DNA of 64,000 bases, from positions 34,067,501 through 34,131,500 of the forward strand of contig NC_135359.1 in assembly GCF_051622035.1 (NCBI RefSeq). The letters run 5' to 3'. The translations under genes were made by a program, and so were the position numbers. Origin of the DNA: Arctopsyche grandis (taxonomy: Eukaryota; Arthropoda; Insecta; Trichoptera; Hydropsychidae). Below the pieces are notes generated by a model. It saw only the letters and a list, made by a program, of their open reading frames with translations, was not told where the DNA came from and did not search any database. Positions 52,114 through 64,000 of the stretch are shown one piece after another (within the stretch, counting starts at the first letter, position 1; each line of letters begins with the position of its first letter).

Positions 52114-52118
52114 CTTAC
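52114..52118. repeat. Target-site duplication of the BEL/Pao element, right copy
   Basis: CTTAC directly after the CA of the right LTR, continuing into CATCACAAAAATG of the satellite. Confidence 0.95.
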
Positions 52119-53596
52119 CATCACAAAAATGAAAGAATTGGACATTGCAAAAATATCCACAAAACGTGCTTACCTCACCAAACCTAGCCCAAACTAACCT
52201 AACCATCACCGAAATCAAAGAATTAGACATTGCAAAAATATACACAAAACGTGCTTACCTCACCAAACCTAACCCAACCTAACCTAACCATCTCCGAAAT
52301 CAAAGAATTTGACAATGCAAAAATATCCACAAAACGTGCTAACCTCACCAAACCTAACCCAACCTAACCTAACCATCACCGAAATCAAAGAATTCGACAT
52401 TGCCAAAATATCCACAAAACGTGCTAACCTCACAAAACCTAGCCCAACCTAACCTCATTTTCACCGAAATCAAAGAATTAGACATTGCAAAAGTATACAC
52501 AACACGTACTTCTTTCACGAAACCTAACCCAACCTAACCTTAACATCACCGAAATCGAAGAATTCGACATTGCAAAAATATCCACAAAACGTGCTTACCT
52601 CAACAAACCTAACCCAACCTATCCATACCATTACCGAAATGAAAGAATTGGACATTGCAAAAATATACACAAATCGTGCTAGCTTCACGAAACCCAACCC
52701 AACCACACCTAACCATCACCGAAATCAAAGAATTTGACAATGCAAAAATATTCACAAAACTTGCTTACCTCACCAAACCTAACCCAACCTAACCTAACCA
52801 TCACCGAAATCAAAGAATAAGACATTGCAAAAATATACACAAAACGTGCTTACCTCACCAAACCTAACCCAACCTAACCTAACCATCACCGAAATCAAAG
52901 AATTTGACAATGCAAAAATGTCCACAAAACGTGCTAACCTCACCAAACCTAACCCAACCTAACCTAACCATCACCGAAATCAAAGAATTCGACATTGCCA
53001 AAATATCCACAAAAAGTGCTTACATCACAAAACCTAGCCCAACCTAACCGCATTTTCACCGAAATCAAAGAATTAGACATTGCAAAAGTATACACAAAAC
53101 GTACTTACTTCACGAAACCTAACCCAACCTAACCTTAACATCACCGAAATCGAAGAATTCGACATTGCAAAGATATCCACAAAACGTGCTTACCTCACCA
53201 AACCTAACCCAACCTATCCATACCATCACCGAAATGAAAGAATTGGACATTGCAAAAATATACCCAAATCGTGCTAGCTTCACGAAACCCAACCCAACCA
53301 AACCTAACCATCACCGAAATCAAAGAATTTGACAATGCAAAAATATCCACAAAACTTGCTTACCTCACCAAACCTAACCCAAACTAAGCTAAACATCATC
53401 GAAATCGAAGAATTCGACATTAAAAAAATATCCACAAAACGTGCTCACCTCATTAAACCTAAACCAACCTAACCTAACCATCACCGAAATCAAAGAATTC
53501 AACATTGCAAAAATATCCACAAAACGTGCTGATCTCACCAAACCTAACCCAGAATTATCAAATAATTAGACATTGCGAAAATCAAAGAATTAGACA

Positions 53597-56290
53597 TTGC
53601 AAAAATATACACAAAACGTGCTTACCTCACCAAACCTAACCCAACCTAACCTAACCATCACCGAAATCAAAGAATTCGACATTGCCAAAATATCCACAAA
53701 ACGTGCTTACCTCACGAAACCCAACCGAACCAAACCTAACCATCACCGAAATCAAAGAATTCGACAATGCAAAAATATCCACAAAACTTGCTTACCTCAC
53801 CAAACCTAACCCAAACTAACCTAAACATCACCGAAATCGAAGAATTCGACATTGCAAAAATATCCACAAAACGTGCTTACCTCACCAAACCTAATCCAAC
53901 CTTACCTAACCATCACCGAAATCAAAGAATTCAACATTGCAAAAATATCCACAAAACGTGCTGATCTCACCAAACCTAACCCAGAATTATCAAATAATTA
54001 GACATTGCGAAAAAATACACAAAACGTGCTAACTTCACGAAACCTAACCCAACCTAACCCAACCATCACCGGAATCAAAGAATTTGACAATGCAAAAATA
54101 TCCACAAAACTTGCTTACCTCACCAAACCTAGCCCAAACTAACGTAAACATCATCGAAATCAAAGAATCTGACAATGCAAAAATATCCACAAAACGAGCT
54201 TATCTCACCAAACCTAACCCAGAATTATCAAAGAATTAGACATTGCGAAAAAATACACAAAACGTGCTAACTTAACGAAACCTAACCCAACCTAACCCAA
54301 CCATCACCGAAATCAAAGAATCTGACAATGCAAAAACATCCACAAAACTTGCTTATCTCACCAAAACTAAGCCAACCTAACCTTACCATCACAAAAATGA
54401 AAGAATTGGACATTGCAAAAATATCCACAAAACGTGCCAACCTCACCAAACCTAACCCAAACTAACCTAACCTTTACCGAAATCAAAGAATTAGACATTG
54501 CAAAAATATACACAAAACGTGCTAACTTCACCAAACCTAACCCAACCAAACCTAACCATCACCGAAATCAAAGAATTAGACATTGCAAAAATTTACACAA
54601 AACGTACTTACTTCACGAAACTTAACCCAACCTAACCTTACCATCACCGAAATGAAAGAATTGGACATTGCAAAAATATACACAAATCGTGGTAGCTTCA
54701 CGAAACCCAACCCAACCTAAGCTAACCATCACCGAAATCAAAGAATTTGACAATGCAAAAATATCCACAAATCTTGCTCACCTCACCAAACCTAACCCAA
54801 CCTAACCTAACCATCACCGAAATCAAAGAATAAGACATTGCAAAAATATACACAAAACGTGCTAACCTCACCAAACCTAACCCAACCTAACCTAAACATC
54901 AACGAAATCAAAGAATTTGACATTGCAAAAATATCCACAAAACTTGCTTACCTCACCAAAACTAAGCCAACCTAACCTTACAATCACAAAAATAAAAGAA
55001 TTGGACATTGCAAAAATATCCACAAAACGTGCTTACCTCACCAAACCTAACCCAAACTAACCTAACCATCACCGAAATCAAAGAATTAGACATTGCAAAA
55101 ATATACACAAAACGTGCTTACCTCACCAAACCTTACCCAACCTAACCTAACCATCACCGAAATCAAAGAATTAGACATTGCAAAAATATACACAAAACGT
55201 GCTAACCTCACCGAACCTAACCCAACCTAACCTAACCATCACCGAAATCAAAGAATTCGACATTGCCAAAATATCCACAAAACGTGCTTACCTCACGAAA
55301 CCCAACCGAACCAAACCTAACTATCACCGAAATCAAAGAATTCGACAATGCAAAAATATCCACAAAACTTGCTAACCTCACCAAACCTAACCCAAACTAA
55401 CCTAAACATCACCGAAATCGAAGAATTCGACATTGCAAAAATATCCACAAAACGTGCTTACCTCACCAAACCTAATCCAACCTAACCTAACCATCACCGA
55501 AATCAAAGAATTCAACATTGCAAAAATATCCACAAAACGTGCTGATCTCACCAAACCTAACCCAGAATTATCAAATAATTAGACATTCCAAAAAAATACA
55601 CAAAACGTGCTAACCTCACGAAACCTAACCCAACCTAACCCAACCATCACCGAAATCAAAGAATTTGACAATGCAAAAATATCCACAAAACTTGCTTACC
55701 TCACCAAACCTAGCCCAAACTAACCTAACCATCACCGAAATCAAAGAATTCAACATTGCAAAAATATCCACAAAACGTGCTGATCTCACCAAACCTAACC
55801 CAGAATTATCAAATAATTAGACATTGCGAAAAAATACACAAAACGTGCTAACTTCACGAAACCTAACACAACCTAACCCAACCATCACCGAAATCAAAGA
55901 ATCTGACAATGCAAAAACATCCACAAAACTTGCTTATCTTACCAAAACTAAGCCAACCTAACCTTACCATCACAAAAATGAAAGAATTGGACATTGCAAA
56001 AATATCCACAAAACGTGCTAACCTCACCAAACCTAACCCAAACTAACCTAACCTTTACCGAAATCAAAGAATTAGACATTGCAAAAATATACACAAAACG
56101 TGCTAACTACACCAAACCTAACCCAACCAAACCTAACCATCACCGAAATCAAAGAATTAGACATTGCAAAAATTTACACAAAACGTACTTACTTCACGAA
56201 ACTTAACCCAACCTAACCTTACCATCACCGAAATGAAAGAATTGGACATTGCAAAAATATACACAAATCGTGCTAGCTTCACGAAACCCA
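53597..56290. repeat. Local satellite duplication, offset 1581 bp
   Basis: About 53597-54710 is repeated at about 55178-56291 (landmarks 53767/55348, 54413/55994). The offset is 19 x 85 minus 34, which equals two 68-bp monomers. Two such monomers (CAGAATTATCAAA near 53982 and 54220) lie in the interval. Differences include GCCAACCTC near 54437 against GCTAACCTC near 56018. Confidence 0.72.
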
Positions 56291-59200
56291 ACCCAACCTA
56301 AGCTAACCATCACCGAAATCAAAGAATTTGACAATGCAAAAATATCCACAAATCTTGCTCACCTCACCAAACCTAACCCAAACTAACCTAAACATCATCG
56401 AAATCGAAGAATTCGACATTGTTAAAATATCCACAAAACGTGCTTACCTCACCAAACATAACCCAACTTAACCTTACTATCACCGAAATAAAAGAATTCG
56501 ACATTGCCAAAATATCCACAAAACGTGCTAACCTCACAAAACCTAGCCCAACCTAACATAATTTTCACCGAAATCAAAGAATGAGACATTGCAAAAATAT
56601 CCACAAAACGTGCTTACCTCACCAAACCTAATCCAACCTAACCTAACCATCACCGAAATCAAAGAATTTGACAATGCAAAAATATCCACAAAACTTGCTA
56701 ACCTCACCAAACCTAACCCAACCTAACCTAACCATCACCGAAATCAAAGAATTCGACATTGCCAAAATATCCACAAAACGTGCTAACCTCACAAAACCTA
56801 GCCCAACCTAACCTAATTTTCACCGAAATCAAAGAATTAGACATTGCAAAAATATACACAAAACGTACTAACTTCACGAAACCTAACCCAACCTAACCTA
56901 AACATCACCGAAATCGAAGAATTCGACATTGCAAAAATATCCACAAAACGTGCTTACCTCACCAAACCTGACCCAACCTAACCTAACCATCACCGAAATC
57001 AAAGAATCTGAAAATGCAAAAATATCCACAAAACGTGCTAACCTCACCAAACCTAACCCAAACTAACCTTAACATCATCGAAATCGAAGTATTCGACATT
57101 GTAAAAATATCCACAAAACGTGCTTACCTCACCAAACATAACCCAACTTAACCTAACTATCACCGAAATCAAAGAATTCGACATTGCCAAAATATCCACA
57201 AAACGTGCTTACCTCACGAAACCTAAACCAACCTTACCTAATATCACCGAAATCAAAGAATTTGACATTGCCAAAATATCCACAAAACGTGCTTACCTCA
57301 CAAAACCTAGCCCAACCTAACATAATTTTCACCGAAATCCACAAAACGTGCTTACCTCACCATACTAATCCAACCTAACCTAACCATCACCGAAATCAAA
57401 GAATTAGACATTGCAAAAATATACACGAAACGTGCTAACCTCACCAAACCTAACCCAACCTAACCTAACCATCACCGAAATCAAAGAATTCGACATTGCC
57501 AAAATATCCACAAAACGTGCTAACCTCACAAAACCTAGCCCAACCTAACCTAATTTTCACCGAAATCAAAGAATTAGACATTGCAAAAATATACACAAAA
57601 CGTACTTACTTCACGAAACCTACCCCAACCTAACCTTAACATCACCGAAATCAAAGAAATCGACATTGCGAAAATATCCACAAAACGTGCTTACCTCACC
57701 AAACCTAATCCAACCTAACCTAACCATCACCGAAATCAAAGAATTCTACATTGCAAAAATATCCACAAAACGAGCTAACCTCACCAAACCTAACCCAAAT
57801 TAACCTAACCATCACCGAAATCAAAGAATTTGACAATGCAAAAACATCCACAAAACGTGCTAACCTCACCAAACCTAACCCAACCTAACCTAACCATCAC
57901 CGAAATCAAAGAATTTGACAATGCAAAAACATCCACAAAACGTGCTATTCTCACCAAACCTAACCCAACCTAACCTAACCATCACCGAAATCAAAGAATT
58001 CGACATTGCCAAAATATCCACAAAACGTGCTAACCTCACAAAACCTAGCCCAACCTAACCTCATTTTCACCGAAATCAAAGAATGAGACATTGCAAAAGT
58101 ATACACAAAACGTACTTACTTCACGAAACCTAACCCAACCTAACCCAACCATCACCGAAATCAAAGAATTCGACATTGCAAAAATATCAACATAACGTGC
58201 TTACCTCACCAAACCTAATCCAACCTAACCAAACCATCACCGAAATCAAAGAATTCAACATTGCAAAAATATCCACAAAACGTGCTAACCTCACCAAACC
58301 TAACCCAAATTAACCTAACCATCACCGAAATCAAAGAATTAGACATTGCAAAAATATACACAAAACGTGCTAACCTCACCAAACCTAACCCAACCTAACC
58401 TAACCATCACCGAAATCAAAGAATTTGACAATGCAAAAACATCCACAAAACGTGCTATTCTCACCAAACCTAACCCAACCTAACCTAACCATCACCGAAA
58501 TCAAAGAATTCGACATTGCCAAAATATCCACAAAAAGTGCTTACATCACAAAACCTAGCCCAACCTCACCTCATTTTCACCGAAATCAAAGAATTAGACA
58601 TTGCAAAAGTATACACAAAACGTACTTACTTCACGAAACCTAACCCAACCTTACCTTAACATCACCGAAATCAAAGAATTCGACATTGCAAAAATATCCA
58701 CAAAACGTGCTTACCTCACCAAACCTAACCCAACCTATCCATACCCTCACCGAAATGATAGAATTGGACATTGCAAAAAAATACACAAATCGTGCTAGCT
58801 TCACGAAACCCAACCCAACCAAACCTTACCATCACCGAAATCAAAGAATTTGACAATGCAAAAATATCCACAAAACGTGCTTACCTCACCAAACCTAACC
58901 CAAACTCACCTAACCATCACCGAAATCAAAGAATTAGACATTGCAAAAATATACACAAAACGTGCTTACATCACCAAACCTAACCCAACCTAACCTAACC
59001 ATCACCGAAATCAAAGAATTTGACAATGCAAAAATGTCCACAAAACGTGCTAACCTCACCAAACCTAACCCAACCTAACCTAACCATCACCGAAATCAAA
59101 GAATTCGACATTGCCAAAATATCCACAAAAAGTGCTTACATCACAAAACCTAGCCCAACATAACCTCATTTTCACCGAAATCAAAGAATTAGACATTGCA

Positions 59201-61329
59201 AAAGTATACACAAAACGTACTTACTTCACGAAACCTAACCCAACCTAACCTTAACATCACCGAAATCGAAGAATTCGACATTGCAAAAATATCCACAAAA
59301 CGTGCTTACCTCACCAAACCTAACCCAACCTATCCATACCATCACCGAAATGAAAGAATTGGACATTGCAAAAATATACACAAATCGTGCTAGCTTCACG
59401 AAACCCAACCCAACCAATCCTAACCATCACCGAAATCAAAGAATTTGACAATGCAAAAATATCCACAAAACTTGCTTACCTCACCAAACCTAACCCAAAC
59501 TAAGCTAAACATCATCGAAATCGAAGAATTCGACATTAAAAAAATATCCACAAAACGTGCTTACCTCATTAAACCTAAACCAACCTAACCTAACTATCAC
59601 CGAAATCAAAGAATTAGACATTGCAAAAATATCCACAAAACGTGCTTACCTCACCAAACCTAACCCAACCTAACCTAACCATCACCGAAATCAAAGAATC
59701 TGACAATCTTGCGAAAAAATACACAAAACGTGCTAACTTCACGAAACCTAACCCAACCTAACCCAACTATCACCGAAATCAAAGAATTTGACAATGCAAA
59801 AACATCCACAAAACTTGCTTACCTCACCAAACCTAACCCAAACTAACCTAAACATCATCGAAATCAAAGAATTCGACATTAAAAAAATATTCACAAAACG
59901 TGTTTACCTCATTAAACCTAAACCAACATAACCTAACTATCACCGAAATCAAAGAATTAGACATTGCGAAAAAATACACAAAACGTGCTAACTGCACGAA
60001 ACCTAACCCAACCTAACCCAACTATCACCGAAATCAAAGAATTTGACAATGCAAAAACATCCACAAAACTTGCTTATCTCACCAAAACTAAGCCAACCTA
60101 ACCTTACCATCACAAAAATGAAAGAATTGGACATTGCAAAAATATCCACAAAACGTGCTAACCTCACCAAACCTAACCCAAACTAACCTAGCCATCACCG
60201 AAATCAAAGAATTTGACAATGCAAAAATATCCACAAAACGTGCTTACCTCACCAAACCTAACCCAACCTAACCTAACCATCACCGAAATCAAAGAATTAG
60301 ACATTGCAAAAATATACACAAAACGTGCTAACCTCACCAAACCTAACCCAACCTAACCTAACCATCACCGAAATCAAAGAATTCGACATTGCCAAAATAT
60401 CCACAAAACGTGCTAACCTCACAAAACCTAGCCCAACCTAACCTCATTTTCACCGAAATCAAAGAATTAGACATTGCAAAAGTATACACAAAACGTGCTT
60501 ACCTCACCAAACCTAACCCAACCTATCCATACCATTACCGAAATGAAAGAATTGGACATTGCAAAAATATACACAAAACGTGCTAACCTCACCAAACCTA
60601 ACCCAACCTAACCTAACCATCACCGAAATCAAAGAATTAGACATTGCAAAAATATACACAAAACGTACTAACTTCACGAAACCTAACCCAACCTAACCTA
60701 ACCATCACCGAAATCAAAGAATCTGACAATGCAAAAATATCCACAAAACTTGCTTACCTCACCAAACCTAACCCAAACTAACGTAAACATCACCAAAATC
60801 GAAGAATTCGACATTGCAAAAATATCCGCAAAACGTGCTTACCTCACCAAACCTAACCCAACCTAACCATACCATCACCGAAATGAAAAAATTGGACATT
60901 GCAAAAATATACACAAATCGTGCTAGCTTCACGAAACCCAACCCAACCTAAGCTAACCATCACCGAAATCAAAGAATTTGACAATGCAAAAATATCCAAA
61001 AAACTTGCTTACCTCACCAAACCTAACCCAACCTAACCTAACCATCTCCGAAATCAAAGAATTTGACAATGCAAAAATATCCACAAAACGTGCTAACCTC
61101 ACCAAACCTAACCCAACCTAACCTAACCATCACCGAAATCAAAGAATTCGACATTGCCAAAATATCCACAAAACGTGCTTACCTCACAAAACCTAGCCCA
61201 ACCTAACCTCATTTTCACCGAAATCAAAGAATTAGACATTGCAAAAGTATACACAAAACGTACTTACTTCACGAAACCTAACCCAACCTAACCTTAACAT
61301 CACCGAAATCGAAGAATTCGACATTGCAA

Positions 61330-62525
61330 AAATATCCACAAAACGTGCTTACCTCACCAAACCTAACCCAACCTATCCATACCATTACCGAAATGAAAGA
61401 ATTGGACATTGCAAAAATATACACAAATCGTGCTAGCTTCACGAAACCCAACCCAACCAAACCTAACCATCACCGAAATCAAAGAATTTGACAATGCAAA
61501 AATATTCACAAAACTTGCTTACCTCACTAAACCTAACCCAACCTAACCTAACCATCACCGAAATGAAGGAATAAGACATTGCAAAAATATACACACAACG
61601 TGCTTACCTCACCAAACCTAACCCAACCTAACCTAACCATCACCGAAATCAACAAATTTGACAATGCAAAAATATCCACAAAACTTGCTTACCTCACCAA
61701 ACCTAACCCAAACTAAGCTAAACATCATCGAAATCGAAGAATTCGACATAAAAAAAATATCCACAAAACGTGCTCACCTCATTAAACCTAAACCAACCTA
61801 ACCTAACTATCACCGAAATCAAAGAATTAGACTTTGCGAAAAAATACACAAAACGTGCTAACTTTACGAAACCTAACCCAACCTAACCCAACTATCTCCG
61901 AAATCAAAGAATTTGACAATGCAAAAACATCCACAAAACTTGCTTATCTCACCAAAACTAAGCCAACCTAACCTTACCATCACAAAAATGAAAGAATTGG
62001 ACATTGCAAAAATATCCACAAAACGTGCTTACCTCACCAAACCTAACCCAACCTATCCATACCATTACCGAAATGAAAGAATTGGACATTGCAAAAATAT
62101 ACACAAATCGTGCTAGCTTCACGAAACCCAACCCAACCAAACCTAACCATCACCGAAATCAAAGAATTTGACAATGCAAAAATATTCACAAAACTTGCTT
62201 ACCTCACCAAACCTAACCCAACCTAACCTAACCATCACCGAAATGAAGGAATAAGACATTGCAAAAATATACACACAACGTGCTTACCTCACCAAACCTA
62301 ACCCAACCTAACCTAACCATCACCGAAATCAACGAATTTGACAATGCAAAAATATCCACAAAACTTGCTTACCTCACCAAACCTAACCCAAACTAAACTA
62401 AACATCATCGAAATCGAAAAGTTCGACATAAAAAAAATATCCACAAAACGTGCTCACCTCATTAAACCTAAACCAACCTAACCTAACTATCACCGAAATC
62501 AAAGAATTAGACTTTGCGAAAATAT
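61330..62525. repeat. Local satellite duplication, offset 680 bp
   Basis: About 61330-61845 recurs at about 62010-62525, exactly eight monomers on. Both copies share variants not seen elsewhere: AAATGAAGGAATAAG (61561 and 62241), ACACACAACG, and GACATAAAAAAAATATCC. Confidence 0.78.
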
Positions 62526-64000
62526 ACACAAAACGTACTAACTTCACGAAACCTAACCCAACCTAAACTAACCATCACCGAAATCAAAGAATCTGACAAT
62601 GCAAAAATATCCACAAAACTTGCTAACCTCACCAAACCTAACCCAAACTAACGTAAACATCACCAAAATCGAAGAAATCGACATTGCAAAAATATCCGCA
62701 GAACGTGCTTACCTCACCAAACCTAACCCAACCTAACCATACCATCAGCGAAATGAAAAAATTGGACATTGCAAAAATATACACAATATGTGCTAGCTTC
62801 ACGAAACCCAACCCAACCTAAGCTAACCATCACCGAAATCAAAGAATTTGACAATGCAAAAATATCCACAAAACTTGCTTACCTCACCAAACCTAACCTA
62901 AAATAACCTAAACATCATCGAAATCGAAGAATTCGACATTAAAAAAATATTCACAAATCGTGTTTACCTCATTAAACCTAAACCAAACTAACCTAACTAT
63001 CACCGAAATCAAAGAAGTAGACATTGCGAAAAAATACACAAAACGTGCTAACTTCACGAAACCTTACCCAACCTAACCCAACTATCACCGAAATCAAAGA
63101 ATTTGACAATGCAAAAAAATCCACAAAACTTGCTTACCTCACCAAACCTAACCCAAACTAACCTAAACATCATCGAAATGGAAGAATTCGACATTAAAAA
63201 AATATTCACAAAACGTGTTTACCTCATTAAACCTAAACCAACCTAACCTAACTATCACCGAAATCAAAGACTTAGACATTGCGAAAAAATACACAAAACG
63301 TGCTAACTTCACGAAACCTAACCCAACCTAACCCAACTATCACCGAAATCAAAAAATTTGACAATGCAAAAACATCCACAAAACTTGCTTATCTCACCGA
63401 AACTAAGCCAACCTAACCTTACCATCACAAAAATGAAAGAATTGGACATTGCAAAAATATCCACAAAACGTGCTTACCTCACCAAACCTAACCCAAACTA
63501 ACCTAACCATCACCGAAATCAAAGAATTAGACATTGCAAAAATATACACAAAACGTGCTAACTTCACCAAACCTAACCCAACCAAACCTAACCATCACCG
63601 AAATCAAAGAATTAGACATTGCAAAAATTTACACAAAACGTACTTACTTCACGAAACTTAACCCAACCTAACCTTACCATCACCGAAATGAAAGAATTGG
63701 ACATTGCAAAAATATACACAAATCGTGCTAGCTTCACGAAACCCAACCCAACCTAAGCTAACCATCACCGAAATCAAAGAATTTGACAATGCAAAAATAT
63801 CCACAAATCTTGCTCACCTCACCAAACCTAACCCAACCTAACCTAACCATCACCGAAATCAAAGAATAAGACATTGCAAAAATATACACAAAACGTGCTT
63901 ACCTCACCAAACCTAACCCAGCCTAACCTAAACATCAACGAAATCAAAGAATTTGACATTGCAAAAATATCCACAAAACTTGCTTACCTCACCAAAACTA

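Larger units (their letters stand above)
52114..64000. repeat. 85-bp satellite array, right arm (diverged)
   Basis: Continuation of the left-arm array after the retroelement, same orientation and register. It begins with the second copy of the 5-bp target duplication. Monomers are more heterogeneous than on the left and long-range order is weak. There are 68-bp monomers (CAGAATTATCAAA junction near 53550, 53982, 54220, 55563 and 55801), a truncated monomer near 57329-57340, a chimeric monomer near 59701-59712, and local duplications with offsets of 1581 and 680 bp. This is the pattern expected of an array flank that is homogenised less often, which is inference. Confidence 0.95.

Overview
This window is almost entirely tandem satellite DNA from an animal genome, most likely an insect. 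The only protein-coding content is one LTR retrotransposon of the BEL/Pao group, which is itself broken by a nested DNA transposon. Three things point to an arthropod: BEL/Pao elements are metazoan and common in insects, the DNA transposons are hAT-like, and each satellite monomer carries a degenerate tract of CCTAA, the complement of the arthropod telomere repeat TTAGG. I cannot name the species. I see no host gene, tRNA, rRNA or CRISPR array.

Layout: (1) 1-42676 is a left satellite arm of 85-bp monomers. It is organised into long higher-order repeats (HORs). HOR-I has a 4554-bp period at about 1.2-10.4 kb and returns at about 32-40 kb. HOR-II is a related mosaic at about 12-31 kb, with duplications at offsets of 4589 and 11557 bp. 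(2) 42677-52113 is a 9437-bp BEL/Pao retrotransposon on the minus strand. It has 235-bp LTRs that differ at one base and a 5-bp target duplication (CTTAC). (3) 52114-64000 is a right satellite arm of the same monomer family, more diverged and irregular, with shortened and chimeric monomers.

In minus-strand order the retroelement reads: 5' LTR, a possible primer-binding site, a leader of about 1.16 kb with hairpin-rich tandem repeats, gag (DUF1759, three zinc knuckles), aspartic protease, then reverse transcriptase, RNase H, integrase and DUF5641, a 1-kb 3' region with hairpins, and the 3' LTR. A 1499-bp non-autonomous hAT-like element (14-bp terminal inverted repeats, 8-bp target duplication) sits between the protease and the reverse transcriptase and separates gag-pro from pol. 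That element contains a 530-bp hAT-like MITE. The window therefore holds four nested layers: satellite, BEL/Pao, hAT, MITE.

The many short reading frames of 60-73 codons in the satellite are by-products of the repeat and are not annotated as genes. HOR boundaries were read by eye from landmark variants and are approximate. Transposon junctions are exact to the base.
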